NCBI RefSeq assembly: GCF_001668625.1
Contig: NZ_LZLJ01000093.1
Location: 310,001-374,000 of the forward strand
Source: Mycobacterium sp. 1274756.6
Lineage (GTDB): Bacteria > Actinomycetota > Actinomycetes > Mycobacteriales > Mycobacteriaceae
Reading direction: 5' to 3'
DNA: 64,000 nucleotides
Both the position numbers and the translations under genes were made by a program. Below the pieces are notes generated by a model. It did no database searches and was not told the origin of the DNA. It was given only the letters and a program-made list of their open reading frames with translations. Each line of letters begins with the position of its first letter. Positions within the stretch are counted from its first letter, which is position 1. Positions 8,221-18,040 of this stretch are shown in pieces.

Positions 8221-9579
8221 CTACTGCCGGTCAGCCCGGCCCAGTTCGTCGCGATACTTGCCGGTGAGCTCGGCGAGAAAGCCCGCCACGTACGCCGAGA
8301 AATCTGGATCTTTCATCAGCTCCCACTGGGGCGCCAGCAGTTTCACGTAGCGTTCGACGTAGAGGAATTGCTTGCCGATCAACACCAGCTCGCGTGGTAG
8401 CCGAACATCGTAGGCATCGGCGAGCGCCGAGAACTGCGCACCGACATCGGCATACGACAGGTCGCCTATCGACGTCATGGTCATCGGCGCGGCGAGGGCC
8501 TGCATGGTCTTGATGGTCTCGGCATCGGGTTCGATCGTGCCTGCGCCACCCAGCTCAAGCACGGCCCTGCCCATCGTGGCATGGTCATGGGTGACCAACA
8601 GCGCATACACCAACTCGCACACCAGCGAGCGGATCCGCGTGTCGATACGGCCCATGATGCCGAAATCGAGGAACACCGCACGGCCTGTATCGTCAACCAG
8701 CACATTGCCGGCGTGCAGGTCGCCATGGAACAGACCGTGCCGCAGACCACCCTCGAAGGTCGCGAACAGCAGTGCCTTCACCAAATCCTCACCGTCGCTG
8801 CCTTGGGCGCGTATTGCTGCGATATCGTCGATACGAACCCCGTGTACGCGTTCCATGGTCAACACGCGCTTACCGGTGAAATCCCAATACACCTCGGGCA
8901 CCGTGATGATGTTGCCCAGCTGCGAGGCATTCAAGTTGCTGACCCATTCCTTCATGGACCGCGCCTCGATGCGGAAGTCGAGCTCCTCGGCGAGATGTTC
9001 GGCGAAGTCGTCGACCACGTGTCGGATGGATAATCGGCGGCCCGCCTTGGTGCATTCGGCGACTGGGGCCAGCCGCTTGAGAATCTGCAGATCGGCTGCC
9101 ACCCGGCGGCGGATATCGGGCCGTTGGACCTTGACCACCACGTCCTGTCCACTGTGCAGCGTCGCGAAATGCACCTGCGCAATGGATGCCGAGGCGAACG
9201 GTGCCTCCTCGAAGTGCCTGAACAACTTTCGTGGCTCGTCGCCGAGTTCCTCGCGGATCAACCGGTGTACTGCCCGGGGTTCTGCGGCCGGGACCGCGTC
9301 CAGCAGGGTGCGGAATTCGCGGGATAGCGGCTCGCCAAATGTCCCGGGGCTGGACGCGATGATCTGCCCGAACTTCACATACGTCGGTCCGAGTTTGGTG
9401 AAGGTCTCGGGCGCCTGCTTGATCAACTCGGTTTTAAAGGTACCGCGGGCAGGCCGTGCCGCGACCGTCCGCGCCGCAGCTCGGACAAGTTGCCACCCCG
9501 CCGCTCCGATCCGTGCCGCCTCGACTCGTCGTGGGACTTCGTCGAGTTCGGCCGTCGGTCGAGTATCGGTTGACGTCAC
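8221..9579 (-). CDS. UbiB/ABC1/ADCK-family atypical kinase
   Basis: This 452-residue protein carries the hallmarks of the UbiB family. These are the KxGQ motif (KFGQIIASSPGTF, about residue 70), the nucleotide loop SASIAQVH, the lysine-bearing VVVKVQRP, the catalytic loop FHGDLHAGNVLVDD and the metal motif FLDFGIMGRI. Family members are ATPases or kinases that support isoprenoid-lipid processes such as ubiquinone biosynthesis. Mycobacteria use menaquinone, so the role here is open. It is the last gene of the long operon. Its ATG overlaps the stop of the sulfotransferase gene by four bases, and the terminator follows. Co-transcription with a catabolic pathway is unusual. Confidence 0.88.
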   Translation of the reverse strand: MTSTDTRPTAELDEVPRRVEAARIGAAGWQLVRAAARTVAARPARGTFKTELIKQAPETFTKLGPTYVKFGQIIASSPGTFGEPLSREFRTLLDAVPAAEPRAVHRLIREELGDEPRKLFRHFEEAPFASASIAQVHFATLHSGQDVVVKVQRPDIRRRVAADLQILKRLAPVAECTKAGRRLSIRHVVDDFAEHLAEELDFRIEARSMKEWVSNLNASQLGNIITVPEVYWDFTGKRVLTMERVHGVRIDDIAAIRAQGSDGEDLVKALLFATFEGGLRHGLFHGDLHAGNVLVDDTGRAVFLDFGIMGRIDTRIRSLVCELVYALLVTHDHATMGRAVLELGGAGTIEPDAETIKTMQALAAPMTMTSIGDLSYADVGAQFSALADAYDVRLPRELVLIGKQFLYVERYVKLLAPQWELMKDPDFSAYVAGFLAELTGKYRDELGRADRQ

Positions 9580-10832
9580 CGTCGGCCGTCCGACTCTAAG
9601 AAGCGTTCGGTGTAGAAGGCCATGCGTTCACGCACGGTGTCAGCGTCGATACCGAAGTCCTCGGGCTGATAGTGGTGTGTGCCTTTTCCGTGCCGTGGTT
9701 GGGTGCGGTGGTGATGCTCGATCATGGCCGCCGTGTCCGGCGGATCGAGCTCGGCCGCGGCGTAAACGCGCCGCAGGGTGGACCCCGGGTCGGCGACCAG
9801 ATCGGTGTAGGAGATATCGAGACACGTGACAGTATCCGCCGACGGTGAATCGCGGAACTCAACGGCCCGACGAAGCCACAATTCGGTCTGCTCGGTTTGG
9901 AACCGGCCCACGTCATGACCGTCAACCTGGTCGCTGTAGGTCGACCGGAAGGTCGCGAACAAGCTTGCACCCGAGGCCACCGTTTCGACGACGTCGCGAT
10001 GCAGGTGCACGATGCAAGCGCCGGGATAGGTCCCCGCGAGGTGCTTGAGTTCCGCGGTGTGAGCAGGAGCCTTGAGCAGCCAGCGACGCCCGTCGCTCTC
10101 ATCGAGCACCGCCAGGTTCAGCCGATGCTGCGCGTATTCACTGGCAAAGTTCTGCCCTGCCAGCCAGGTGGAATAAGTGTCGAGGCGCGTGTTGGAACTC
10201 AACGCCCAGTTCCGCAAGGTGGTACCCATCCCCAGCACGCATTCCTCCGGCAGGCGCGCGCCCGAATCGTGGACCGTGGCTATCTGCGGGTTGAGCATGT
10301 GCAGCATGTCGTGGCCGGCCGCGCTGGCGTCGATGTGAGCTTCTCGCGCGGCCGCATCCATGGCGGCTGTCTGCCATGGGGCCAAGAGTTCCACCGGTAG
10401 CGGTGCGCGTAGCCGAGGGTCGTTGGCCATCATGCGGTACAGGTAGGTGGTCCCGGTGCGCCAGCCGCCGATGATCACGATAGGAGGGGCAAGCCGTCGT
10501 TCTGCGACGTCAGGGTGCTCGTCGAGATAGCGGTTCATCTCGATGCGGGCGGTCAGCCTCCCGACCGCGGCCTCGCGGACCATCCGGGAACCGAGCGCGT
10601 TGAGTCGCCCGTCTTCGGCCGCCGATGCCAGATACTGCTCAAGCCCGGCGCGCCATTCGGCCGGATCGCCGAGTTCGGCCGGGCCCCGGGCCCCGGTCGC
10701 CTGATCAACCACGGCGTCAACGACCTCCGTGCCGAGCCGGTATTGCTCCGGGTTCGCGGCACGGTCGGCTTCAGCGCCGGCGTGGATACCGAGGGCGATA
10801 TCCGAGCGCGCCGGCGGCGCCCACGCCGTCAC
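9576..10832 (-). CDS. Sulfotransferase-family protein
   Basis: The start is GTG 10832, whose last two bases overlap the TGA of the preceding DUF1214 gene. The frame stays open upstream, but that sequence is the shadow of the DUF1214 gene. The protein is 418 residues. It has the 5'-PSB/P-loop motif GGWRTGTTYLYRMMANDP near residue 130 and the 3'-phosphate-binding region HLHRDVVETVASG (about residue 290), both typical of PAPS-dependent sulfotransferases. The acceptor is unknown. In mycobacteria this family acts on glycolipids, and many members are uncharacterised. Linkage to Baeyer-Villiger and CoA genes suggests an alcohol or sterol-like acceptor, but this is inference. Confidence 0.82.
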   Translation of the reverse strand: MTAWAPPARSDIALGIHAGAEADRAANPEQYRLGTEVVDAVVDQATGARGPAELGDPAEWRAGLEQYLASAAEDGRLNALGSRMVREAAVGRLTARIEMNRYLDEHPDVAERRLAPPIVIIGGWRTGTTYLYRMMANDPRLRAPLPVELLAPWQTAAMDAAAREAHIDASAAGHDMLHMLNPQIATVHDSGARLPEECVLGMGTTLRNWALSSNTRLDTYSTWLAGQNFASEYAQHRLNLAVLDESDGRRWLLKAPAHTAELKHLAGTYPGACIVHLHRDVVETVASGASLFATFRSTYSDQVDGHDVGRFQTEQTELWLRRAVEFRDSPSADTVTCLDISYTDLVADPGSTLRRVYAAAELDPPDTAAMIEHHHRTQPRHGKGTHHYQPEDFGIDADTVRERMAFYTERFLESDGRR

Positions 10833-11941
10833 CGGCTCGCCTTCAGGTCGCTGAGGCGAACGTGCTGCACCGTCGGCGGTTCCGGAGGCTGCTCGGCTTG
10901 CAGGAAGCGCATCATGACGATACCTGCCGGCCGGCTCTCCGTGTCGATCCAATCGGCGGTCTCCAGGCCGGGGTCTTCGGCGGCCAGCACGAACCGGTAC
11001 TTGCCGTCGAAGTCGGTCGCCGTGGTGTTCGTGTAGGAGACGGGGCGGTTCCGGTAGTCCAGGGAGTTGAGGAAGCGGCTGTAGGCGAGGATGTTCCAAT
11101 ACCGGCACGCCACCTTGTCGCCCTCGATGAGCAGTGCCTCACCGGGTGCGAGTTGCCAGCTCCCGCGCACGTAATGAATGTTCGGCTCGGTGAACACCGC
11201 GCCGCCCGCCAACTCCGTCCAGTTGCGAAACTCATTGGGAGCCTGAAACTCTGCGGCGGTAGTCGCCGCAATGATCATGGGTAGCGCCGAAATCAGCCCA
11301 CCTACGCCGCGCAACTGGTTGTCAAACTGCGGCGGATCGATCGGCGCCGGAGCCGGCGGCGCATCGAATGGTTCGATCTCGCACCAGCCGAGTGCGTCGT
11401 TGCGTACGTCGTCGTGGAAATGTCGCACCCACAACACACTGGCACCCTCGGTCAGAGCGAGCCAGTCCCCGCTCGGTGGCCGTTCACCGCCGACGAAGAC
11501 CTCAAAACCGCCTGTCTCGTCGAAGGAGATCGAGTCGCTGTCCAGACGCACGTCCGCCTGGACATCCATCATTCCGTTCTGTGAGTACACGGTGATAGAC
11601 ACGTACGAGGCATCGCCCCGGTTACCCGCAATTCGGTAACGCCCGCCGTCGTGGATGTCGGCCACCCAATATCGAAAATCGGGGTTGTCCATCAGGAACT
11701 TGTGTCTCCAGCCGTTGAACGGCACCAGCTCCGGGCGTTCGCGATCGACCTCGAAGCTGGCCAGCCGGTTCGCCACCGCGCGCAGCAAGGCGCGGAAGCC
11801 ATCGGCCCGTTCGACTTCGTCGAGCCCTGCCGTGTTGGCGGCCAGCTGCTCTCCCGCGGCGCGCAGTCCGTCGACGAATGCGTTCCAGGCAGAGACTTCG
11901 CTCCTGGTCGGTTCGCCGTCGGCTGATCTCGGGTCTGTCAT
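10829..11941 (-). CDS. DUF1214 domain-containing protein
   Basis: ATG 11941 follows a GGAGG site and gives 370 residues; the open frame upstream overlaps the monooxygenase region and is not conserved. The N-terminal third is helical (AWNAFVDGLRAAGEQLAANT). The C-terminal half has the DUF1214 beta-rich core, including a RYWNILAYSRFLNSLDYRNR block near the C-terminus. Function is unknown. Members often sit beside sulfotransferases or lipid-metabolism genes in mycobacteria. Its stop overlaps the sulfotransferase GTG, implying translational coupling, so the two may form a functional pair. It begins 50 bases after the monooxygenase, one of the two largest gaps in the operon. Confidence 0.8.
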   Translation of the reverse strand: MTDPRSADGEPTRSEVSAWNAFVDGLRAAGEQLAANTAGLDEVERADGFRALLRAVANRLASFEVDRERPELVPFNGWRHKFLMDNPDFRYWVADIHDGGRYRIAGNRGDASYVSITVYSQNGMMDVQADVRLDSDSISFDETGGFEVFVGGERPPSGDWLALTEGASVLWVRHFHDDVRNDALGWCEIEPFDAPPAPAPIDPPQFDNQLRGVGGLISALPMIIAATTAAEFQAPNEFRNWTELAGGAVFTEPNIHYVRGSWQLAPGEALLIEGDKVACRYWNILAYSRFLNSLDYRNRPVSYTNTTATDFDGKYRFVLAAEDPGLETADWIDTESRPAGIVMMRFLQAEQPPEPPTVQHVRLSDLKASR

Positions 11942-11991
11942 GTCGCCTCCATTTGATCGTCGTGATGTTGTTCGACAGTCGAGTGTGCGGA

Positions 11992-13500
11992 TCATCGTGT
12001 CGGCACCGATTCCGGCGATCGACCCCTGGTATGGGTGAAGTCGTCCAGGTCGACCCGCCGGGTGCGGCGCTTGAATTGCGCGGCATAGCCGGGCCAGAAG
12101 GAGATGACCCGGCCGGAATCCCCGATGTAGTAGCTCTGGCAACCGCCGGTGGCCCAAACCGAGCCGCGCAGATCCCGGTCCAGTTCCTCGTTGAACGCCC
12201 GCTGTACTCCTCCCCGCACGTCGATCGCCTCGATATCGTGCGCGGCTGTGCGCGACAGACAATCCAGAATGTAGTTGACCTGCGCCTCGATGGTCACCAC
12301 CGCCGACGTATAGGGCGCTGAGTTCGGACCGAGGATGACGAAGAAGTTTGGTAAACCGCTGACAACTGTTCCCAGGTAGGCCTGCGGGTCACCGCTCCAC
12401 AGATCGGCGAGAGTCTTGCCTCCTCGGCCGATCACACGATTACCGAACGGATGATGGGTTATCTCGAAGCCGGTCCCGAAGATGACCGTGTCCACCTCAT
12501 GCAGCGCACCGTCGGTGGTGAGGATCCCTTCCGGCACGATCCGGTCAATTCCCTCGGTCACCAGCCGGGTGTTCGGTGCCGTCAGTGCCGGGTAATACGT
12601 GTTGGAGAATGTCGGCCTCTTGCATCCGAATTTGTATTTTGGCGTCAGCTTTTCGCGGATCACCGGATCGGCGACCTGGCGGCGCAGGTGCCCACGGGCC
12701 GACCATTCCAAGCCTGCAGTCAGGGATGGGTGCTTGGCCAGCACAGGGACCAGGGATTCGAACAGTGCCCCGATGGCCTGGCGGCTCGCCCACTGTGCAC
12801 CGGGCAGGCTGCGCCAGATGCGGCGCAAGGCCGAACCGATCGGTCGGTCCGGATGCGGTGCGACCCAGATCGGTGTGCGCTGAAATACCCGCAGTTCGGC
12901 GGCTTTGGGCTGAATCTTGGGAATGAACTGTACCGCCGACGCGCCGGTGCCGATGACCGCGACGCGCTCACCGGACAGGTCGTGCTCGTGGTCCCAGTGC
13001 GCCGAGTGAAACGCCTTGCCGGCGAACTCCTCCAGCCCCTTGAGCCGCGGTATCGATGGCGCGCTGAAGGGGCCGAACCCGGCGACTACGAACTGAGCCT
13101 CGATCACATTGTCGGTAGTCTCTACGAGCCACCGGCACCGGGCTTCATTCCATCGGGCCTCACGGACATCGCAACCGAACCGGATATGGGGCAGCACGCC
13201 GAACTTTTCGGCACATTCACGCAGATAAGCCTGGATCTCAGGCTGCAACGGATACAGCCGTGACCATTCGACGTTCGGCGCGAACGAGAACGAGTACAAC
13301 AGGGCGGGTACATCGCACTGTGCGCCGGGATAGGTGTTCACGTGCCAGGTACCGCCAACATCAGATTCCCGCTCCAACACCACGAAATCGGTGATGCCCT
13401 GCTCCCGCAGCCTGATCGCGGTGCACAGACCGCCGAAGCCGGCGCCGATGATCACCACGCGCACGTTCTGGGTCGGTGCTGTTGGGACTTGTTCGGTCAT
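11992..13500 (-). CDS. Flavin-containing / Baeyer-Villiger-type monooxygenase
   Basis: The 502-residue protein begins with a Rossmann FAD site (VVIIGAGFGGLCTAIRL, residues about 15-32). It has the Baeyer-Villiger fingerprint FxGxxxHxxxW as FAGKAFHSAHWD (about residue 165) and a second Rossmann site for NADPH (VAVIGTGASAVQFIP). This combination marks class B flavoprotein monooxygenases that insert oxygen next to a ketone carbonyl, giving esters or lactones. Its ATG overlaps the stop of the aldehyde dehydrogenase gene. In this operon it could open a ketone before acid activation. The natural substrate is not readable from sequence, and the flanking hydrolase that might cleave the product is a pseudogene. 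Confidence 0.88.
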   Translation of the reverse strand: MTEQVPTAPTQNVRVVIIGAGFGGLCTAIRLREQGITDFVVLERESDVGGTWHVNTYPGAQCDVPALLYSFSFAPNVEWSRLYPLQPEIQAYLRECAEKFGVLPHIRFGCDVREARWNEARCRWLVETTDNVIEAQFVVAGFGPFSAPSIPRLKGLEEFAGKAFHSAHWDHEHDLSGERVAVIGTGASAVQFIPKIQPKAAELRVFQRTPIWVAPHPDRPIGSALRRIWRSLPGAQWASRQAIGALFESLVPVLAKHPSLTAGLEWSARGHLRRQVADPVIREKLTPKYKFGCKRPTFSNTYYPALTAPNTRLVTEGIDRIVPEGILTTDGALHEVDTVIFGTGFEITHHPFGNRVIGRGGKTLADLWSGDPQAYLGTVVSGLPNFFVILGPNSAPYTSAVVTIEAQVNYILDCLSRTAAHDIEAIDVRGGVQRAFNEELDRDLRGSVWATGGCQSYYIGDSGRVISFWPGYAAQFKRRTRRVDLDDFTHTRGRSPESVPTR

Positions 13501-15005
13501 TTTGTCCTCCCGTGCAGCAGCACGACCACAAGATCGATCAGCTTGTCCACGCGCGTCGACCGGCTGAATGACGCGATTCGCAGTGGCAGTGCGAATCGCT
13601 GCTCGGTCGTCGATTTGGCGAAGGTGAACTCCCGCAGTCCATCTGGCCCGTTAACCCGGCCGAAGCCCGAGGCGCCGACGCCGCCCAGCGGCAGGCTCGG
13701 GACGAGCGGGTGCACCAGGATTCCGTTGATCGAGGTGGCGCCGGAGCGGATCCCGTCGGCGATAGGCCGACCGTTGCGCTTGGAAAAGACCGTACTCCCC
13801 AGACCGTAGCGGCTGGCATTCACACGCTGCACGGCCTCTGTGGCATCGCGCACCTTGGCGATGGTCATGGTGGGCCCGAAGGTTTCCTCGGTCACGGCCG
13901 ACGAGTCCTCGGGCACGTCAACGAGGATCGTCGGTTGCACGAAGTTTCCGCCTATCCCGTCGATTCCTCCCACAACGGCTCGCCCACCCCGCGACAGCGC
14001 ATCCTCGATCTGTTCGCGGATGATCCCGATCTGTTTGGGCAAGGTGATCGGGCCGATCTTGGAATCCGGCCGCCCGGCGTCGACGGTCTTCGCGAGTTCG
14101 GTTACTTTGCTGACGAACTCGTCGTAGACGGCCTGGTGCACGTAGGCCCGTTCGACAGCGACACACGTCTGCCCGGCGTTCGAGATGGCACCCCATACCG
14201 CAGCGTCGGCAGCCGCAGCCACATCGGCATCGGCGTCGACTACCAGGGCGTCCTTGCCCCCGCATTCCATGACGACCGGGACGAGGTTCTCCGCGCATGC
14301 CGCCATCACCAGCTTGCCGGTCGCGGTCGAACCGGTGAAGGCGATCTTGTCGACACCGCTGCGGCACAACACCGCACCCGTCCCTGCCAGACCGGTCACC
14401 ACCTGTAGCACCGGATGCGCAGGCACTGCGCGACGAAAGGCTTCCGCGAGCCAAATGCCGGTGGCGGGAGTCACCTCACTCGGTTTGAGCACGACGGCAT
14501 TACCGCCGGCCAATGCACTTGCAAACGAGGTGAGCGGGACGTAGGCAGGATAATTCCATGGTGAGATGACTCCGATCACACCGAGCGGGAGGTACTCGAC
14601 GGTGGCCGTGTTGTTGAAGGTCAGCACCGACGCCGACACCGACCGCCGCCCGAGGATCTTCTGTGCGTTGCGGGCTGCCCATTTCAGATGCTCGAGCCCG
14701 AGGTCTATCTCCAGTCGTGCGTCGGAGACCGGCTTACCGGTCTCGGCGTGGATGAGCGCGGCCAGTTCCGCACGCCCGCGCACGATCTCGGCCCGCCACG
14801 CGTCGAGTGCCTTACCTCGTCCGGCGAATCCGATCGCCGCCCACGCTTGCCCCGCGCGCCGCGCGTCCGCGACCGCCTTGGTTACTTCGTCGGTGCAATG
14901 CACCGGATAACTGCCGAGCTCCTCACCGGTCGCCGGGCTCGTCACGATGAAGCTGGGCTCATCTGCGCCAGTTGAGCCTTCGTTGCGATCGGGGGCAATG
15001 CTCAT
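13497..15005 (-). CDS. NAD(P)-dependent aldehyde dehydrogenase
   Basis: A 502-residue ALDH-superfamily protein. It has the cofactor-binding core (SPWNYPAY, VLKPSEVTP, FTGSTATGK), the general-base Glu in VMECGGKDA (about residue 250) and the nucleophilic Cys in NAGQTCVAVERAY (about 285). It should oxidise an aldehyde to a carboxylic acid in the cytosol. The ligase gene ends in a 4-base overlap with this start, and this gene's stop overlaps the monooxygenase start. An aldehyde-to-acid-to-CoA sequence is therefore encoded by adjacent, coupled genes. The hydrophobic C-terminal tail (LIDLVVVLLHG) is a slight extension whose role is unclear; it may give membrane association. Confidence 0.9.
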   Translation of the reverse strand: MSIAPDRNEGSTGADEPSFIVTSPATGEELGSYPVHCTDEVTKAVADARRAGQAWAAIGFAGRGKALDAWRAEIVRGRAELAALIHAETGKPVSDARLEIDLGLEHLKWAARNAQKILGRRSVSASVLTFNNTATVEYLPLGVIGVISPWNYPAYVPLTSFASALAGGNAVVLKPSEVTPATGIWLAEAFRRAVPAHPVLQVVTGLAGTGAVLCRSGVDKIAFTGSTATGKLVMAACAENLVPVVMECGGKDALVVDADADVAAAADAAVWGAISNAGQTCVAVERAYVHQAVYDEFVSKVTELAKTVDAGRPDSKIGPITLPKQIGIIREQIEDALSRGGRAVVGGIDGIGGNFVQPTILVDVPEDSSAVTEETFGPTMTIAKVRDATEAVQRVNASRYGLGSTVFSKRNGRPIADGIRSGATSINGILVHPLVPSLPLGGVGASGFGRVNGPDGLREFTFAKSTTEQRFALPLRIASFSRSTRVDKLIDLVVVLLHGRTK

Positions 15006-16828
15006 GACGCACTCACCGTGGACTCGCCGGCAACTACCTCATGCACCCCTGGCTTGGTTCCCGGTGCATACATGTCATCGATCTCCTGTGCGTACTTCTC
15101 GACAATGGTCCGCCGTTTGATCTTCAACGTGAGGGTCAGCTCTTCACCGCCCGGTTCCCAAAAGGTCGGCAGTATTCGAAATTTCTTGACCTGTTCGACC
15201 CGGGACAGCCGCGCGTTACCCTTTGCCACCCCGTCGGCGATCTCCGCCACAACATCGGGATCGGCGGCGAGGGCGACCGCCGCTGCGCTCGCGAGACCGT
15301 GTTGCGCTGCATAGGGTTCGGCGCTCTCGGCGTCGAGCACGATCAGTGCGGTCACGTACGGGCGGTTGTCGCCGATCACAGATATGGCACCGATGAGCGG
15401 GGTCTCGGCCTTGATGGCATTCTCGATGTTGGCTGGCGACATGTTCTTGCCGCCGGAGCTGATGATGAGTTCCTTCTTGCGATCCACCACGCGCAGATAG
15501 CCGTCATCGTCGAAATACGCCACGTCGCCAGTGTGCAACCAGCGGTCGGTGTCGATCGCCTCGGCGGTCTTCTGCGGCTCGCGGCGATATCCCTTCATCA
15601 CCAGTGGTCCGCGGATCAGCAGTTCGCCGTCGTCGGCGATCTTCGCCTCCATGCCGGGTAACAGCCTACCCACGGCGCCCAACTTCGCCTCGTGGGGCGG
15701 GCTGACAGTGCACAGGCAGGACAGCTCGGACATTCCCCAGATCTCGGACATCGGGACCCCGAGTCCGGCGAAGAACGCCAATGTTTCCGGGGGCACCGGG
15801 GAGCCGCCGACCAGCGCCCACTTCAACCGGTCAAGGCCGAGTTTCGTGCGCAGCGCGGACAGCACGAGTTCGTCGGCTTTCGTCCACTCGGCAGCCACAT
15901 CCTCCGGTATTGGATGCCCGCCGAGCTGATATGAGCCGCGCTTGGCACCCACAGCCATTGCCCACTGCAGCGCGTCACGACGGTTCTCATCAGGCTCGCC
16001 CGCGACTGCCAGCTCCAAACCCGCCTTGAGCTTCTCCCATACCCGTGGCACGCCGCCCCAGATGGTGGGGCGGGCGTCGGGTAGGGCTCCGCCGATGAGC
16101 TTGGGATCGCCGACGACGATGATCTCGGTGCCGAATACTTCCTGCAGATACAGCGAGGTGAACCGGTCCGCGATGTGCGCTGAGGGCAGATACGAGGTCA
16201 TCCGGTCGCCGAACTCCACGCCGAGGACCGACGCGACCGAATAGGCCTGGTACATCAGGTTCGCGTGAGTGGTCTCGACACCCTTGGGATTGCCGGTGGT
16301 GCCCGATGTGTAGATCAGTGTCGCGACATCCTCGGGACGGACCGCCCGCCAGGTCGTAGCGAAGTCGAAATCGGCCGCCCCACGGTCGATCAGATCGGAT
16401 ACTGCCAGCGTGCCCGCGGGCGCCTCGTCGACGCACACAATGTGGTCGAGGTCGACACCGCTGGCCCTGATTCGCTCGACGTGCTGTGGCTCGCAGATCA
16501 CCACGCGAGCGCCGGCATTGCCGAGCACGTACGAGATCTGCTCGGGCGCCAGCGTGTTGTACACCGAGAACGATGTAGCGCCCAGATGCTGAGCACCCAC
16601 CTCCAGCGGGTAGAACTCAACCCGATTGGACATCATCAATGCGACGGTGTCGCCGCGCCGAACACCCAGGGCGGCCAGTCCCGCCGCCACCTGTCTGACC
16701 TGAGCCGCGTATTCGCGCCAGCTCAAGACCTGGGTGTGCCCGGGCGTCCGCACCGCGACGGCGTCCGGGGCGATGGTCGCCGTGTGCTGGAACGCCTCGA
16801 CCAGGGTGTCGAACGCCTGTGTTCCCAT
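15002..16828 (-). CDS. AMP-forming acyl-CoA synthetase (FadD-type)
   Basis: The 608-residue protein has the adenylate-forming signatures TLIYTSGTTGNPKGVETTH (P-loop, about residue 175), GMSELSCL and LHTGDVAYFDDDGYL. The hinge DRKKELIISSGGKNMSP precedes the C-terminal lid domain. Length and motifs fit long-chain fatty acid or isoprenoid acid CoA ligases. It converts a carboxylate, ATP and CoA to acyl-CoA, AMP and pyrophosphate. Its stop overlaps the aldehyde dehydrogenase start, and the upstream dehydrogenase ends 24 bases away. In an Atu-type reading it plays the citronellate or branched-acid activation role. The specific acid is unknown. Confidence 0.92.
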   Translation of the reverse strand: MGTQAFDTLVEAFQHTATIAPDAVAVRTPGHTQVLSWREYAAQVRQVAAGLAALGVRRGDTVALMMSNRVEFYPLEVGAQHLGATSFSVYNTLAPEQISYVLGNAGARVVICEPQHVERIRASGVDLDHIVCVDEAPAGTLAVSDLIDRGAADFDFATTWRAVRPEDVATLIYTSGTTGNPKGVETTHANLMYQAYSVASVLGVEFGDRMTSYLPSAHIADRFTSLYLQEVFGTEIIVVGDPKLIGGALPDARPTIWGGVPRVWEKLKAGLELAVAGEPDENRRDALQWAMAVGAKRGSYQLGGHPIPEDVAAEWTKADELVLSALRTKLGLDRLKWALVGGSPVPPETLAFFAGLGVPMSEIWGMSELSCLCTVSPPHEAKLGAVGRLLPGMEAKIADDGELLIRGPLVMKGYRREPQKTAEAIDTDRWLHTGDVAYFDDDGYLRVVDRKKELIISSGGKNMSPANIENAIKAETPLIGAISVIGDNRPYVTALIVLDAESAEPYAAQHGLASAAAVALAADPDVVAEIADGVAKGNARLSRVEQVKKFRILPTFWEPGGEELTLTLKIKRRTIVEKYAQEIDDMYAPGTKPGVHEVVAGESTVSAS

Positions 16829-16852
16829 GTCATATCTCCCGTCTACATCTAC

Positions 16853-18040
16853 TCAGTACGAGCGGGGAAGCTTCAACGAGTGCTGAGCCACATAGTTGAG
16901 GACCATCTCCCGACTCACCGGGGCGGTTCGCATCAGGCGGGCAAACCACCACAAGTCCGATATGCCGTACTCGATGGTGAACCCGTTGCCGCCGTGCGTC
17001 TGGATCGCCTGGTCCACGCACTTGATCGAGGCCTCGGCCGCAGCGTATTTGGCCATGTTCGCAGCCTCACCGGCACCAGGGGAACCGGCATCGATGAGTG
17101 CTGCCGCCTTCTGGGTCATCAGTCGGGCCAGTTCGAGTTCGATCTTGGCTTCGGCGAGCGGATGCGCGACGCCCTGATGCGCACCGATGGGTGTGCTCCA
17201 CACCGTGCGCTCCCGCGCGTACTGTGCCGCCTTGTCCAATGCCCGCAGCCCGTTGCCGATCATGAGCGAGGCGATGATCACTCGCTCCGGATTCAGACCG
17301 TCGAAAACCGCGGTCATACCGCCGTTCTCGCCGCCGATGAGGCGTTCCTCGGCCACCTCGACACCGTCGAAGAACACTTGCGATTGTTGGTCGGCGCCGA
17401 TGAACGGCATGGCGATGGTGCCTCGGCGCAGGCCCGGTGCGGTCGCGTCGACGATGCACAGAACAGGCTGAGCCAGTTGGTCATTCGTGTCCCTCAGTCG
17501 GGCAACCACCAGGATCGCATCGGCCGACTCGACTCCGGAGATGAAGGTTTTCTGCCCGTTCAGCACATATCGGTCGCCCTCACGCCGCAGTTCAGTGCGC
17601 AGGTTGTGAGCATTGCTGCCGGCGTCGGGTTCGGTGATGGCGAATGCCACTTTTGTGGTGCCTTCGGCGACCCCGCGCAGCCAGCGTCGTTTCTGCTCAT
17701 CGGTGGCATGGCGCGCCAGCACCGAACCGGCGATGGCCGAGGAGACCACGAGCATCACGCTGCCCTTGGCCGCACGCGTGGTTTCCTCGCCGACCAGGAT
17801 CAGACCACTCATGCCCATGCCGCCGCCACCCCATTCCTCCGGGATGTTGAGGCCGACGAAGCCGCCCGCTGCGAGATCAGCCCACACGTCCTGCATCGAC
17901 TCGCCGCGCTCAGCCGACTGCCGCATGTGATCCTCGGGATACTTCGCGCAGATCTTGCGGACAGCGTCTCGGATCGCGACCTCCTCGTCGCTCGGAGTCA
18001 GTCGCAGAACAGGTGCAACAGTGTCGGTTTCGGCTGTCAT
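16853..18040 (-). CDS. Acyl-CoA dehydrogenase
   Basis: This 395-residue flavoprotein has the motif TEPDAGSNAHNL, the NGQKTFISGVESAD sheet region and a helix-G Glu in GLNPERVI, the position used by isovaleryl-CoA-type enzymes. The C-terminus reads RLMRTAPVSREMVLNYVAQ in place of the usual GT(S/A)E signature, so it belongs to a divergent actinobacterial branch. It should introduce a 2,3-double bond into an acyl-CoA, passing electrons to ETF. Its ATG overlaps the stop of the SDR gene. It is one of three dehydrogenases in the operon, probably covering different chain lengths or branch positions. Confidence 0.88.
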   Translation of the reverse strand: MTAETDTVAPVLRLTPSDEEVAIRDAVRKICAKYPEDHMRQSAERGESMQDVWADLAAGGFVGLNIPEEWGGGGMGMSGLILVGEETTRAAKGSVMLVVSSAIAGSVLARHATDEQKRRWLRGVAEGTTKVAFAITEPDAGSNAHNLRTELRREGDRYVLNGQKTFISGVESADAILVVARLRDTNDQLAQPVLCIVDATAPGLRRGTIAMPFIGADQQSQVFFDGVEVAEERLIGGENGGMTAVFDGLNPERVIIASLMIGNGLRALDKAAQYARERTVWSTPIGAHQGVAHPLAEAKIELELARLMTQKAAALIDAGSPGAGEAANMAKYAAAEASIKCVDQAIQTHGGNGFTIEYGISDLWWFARLMRTAPVSREMVLNYVAQHSLKLPRSY

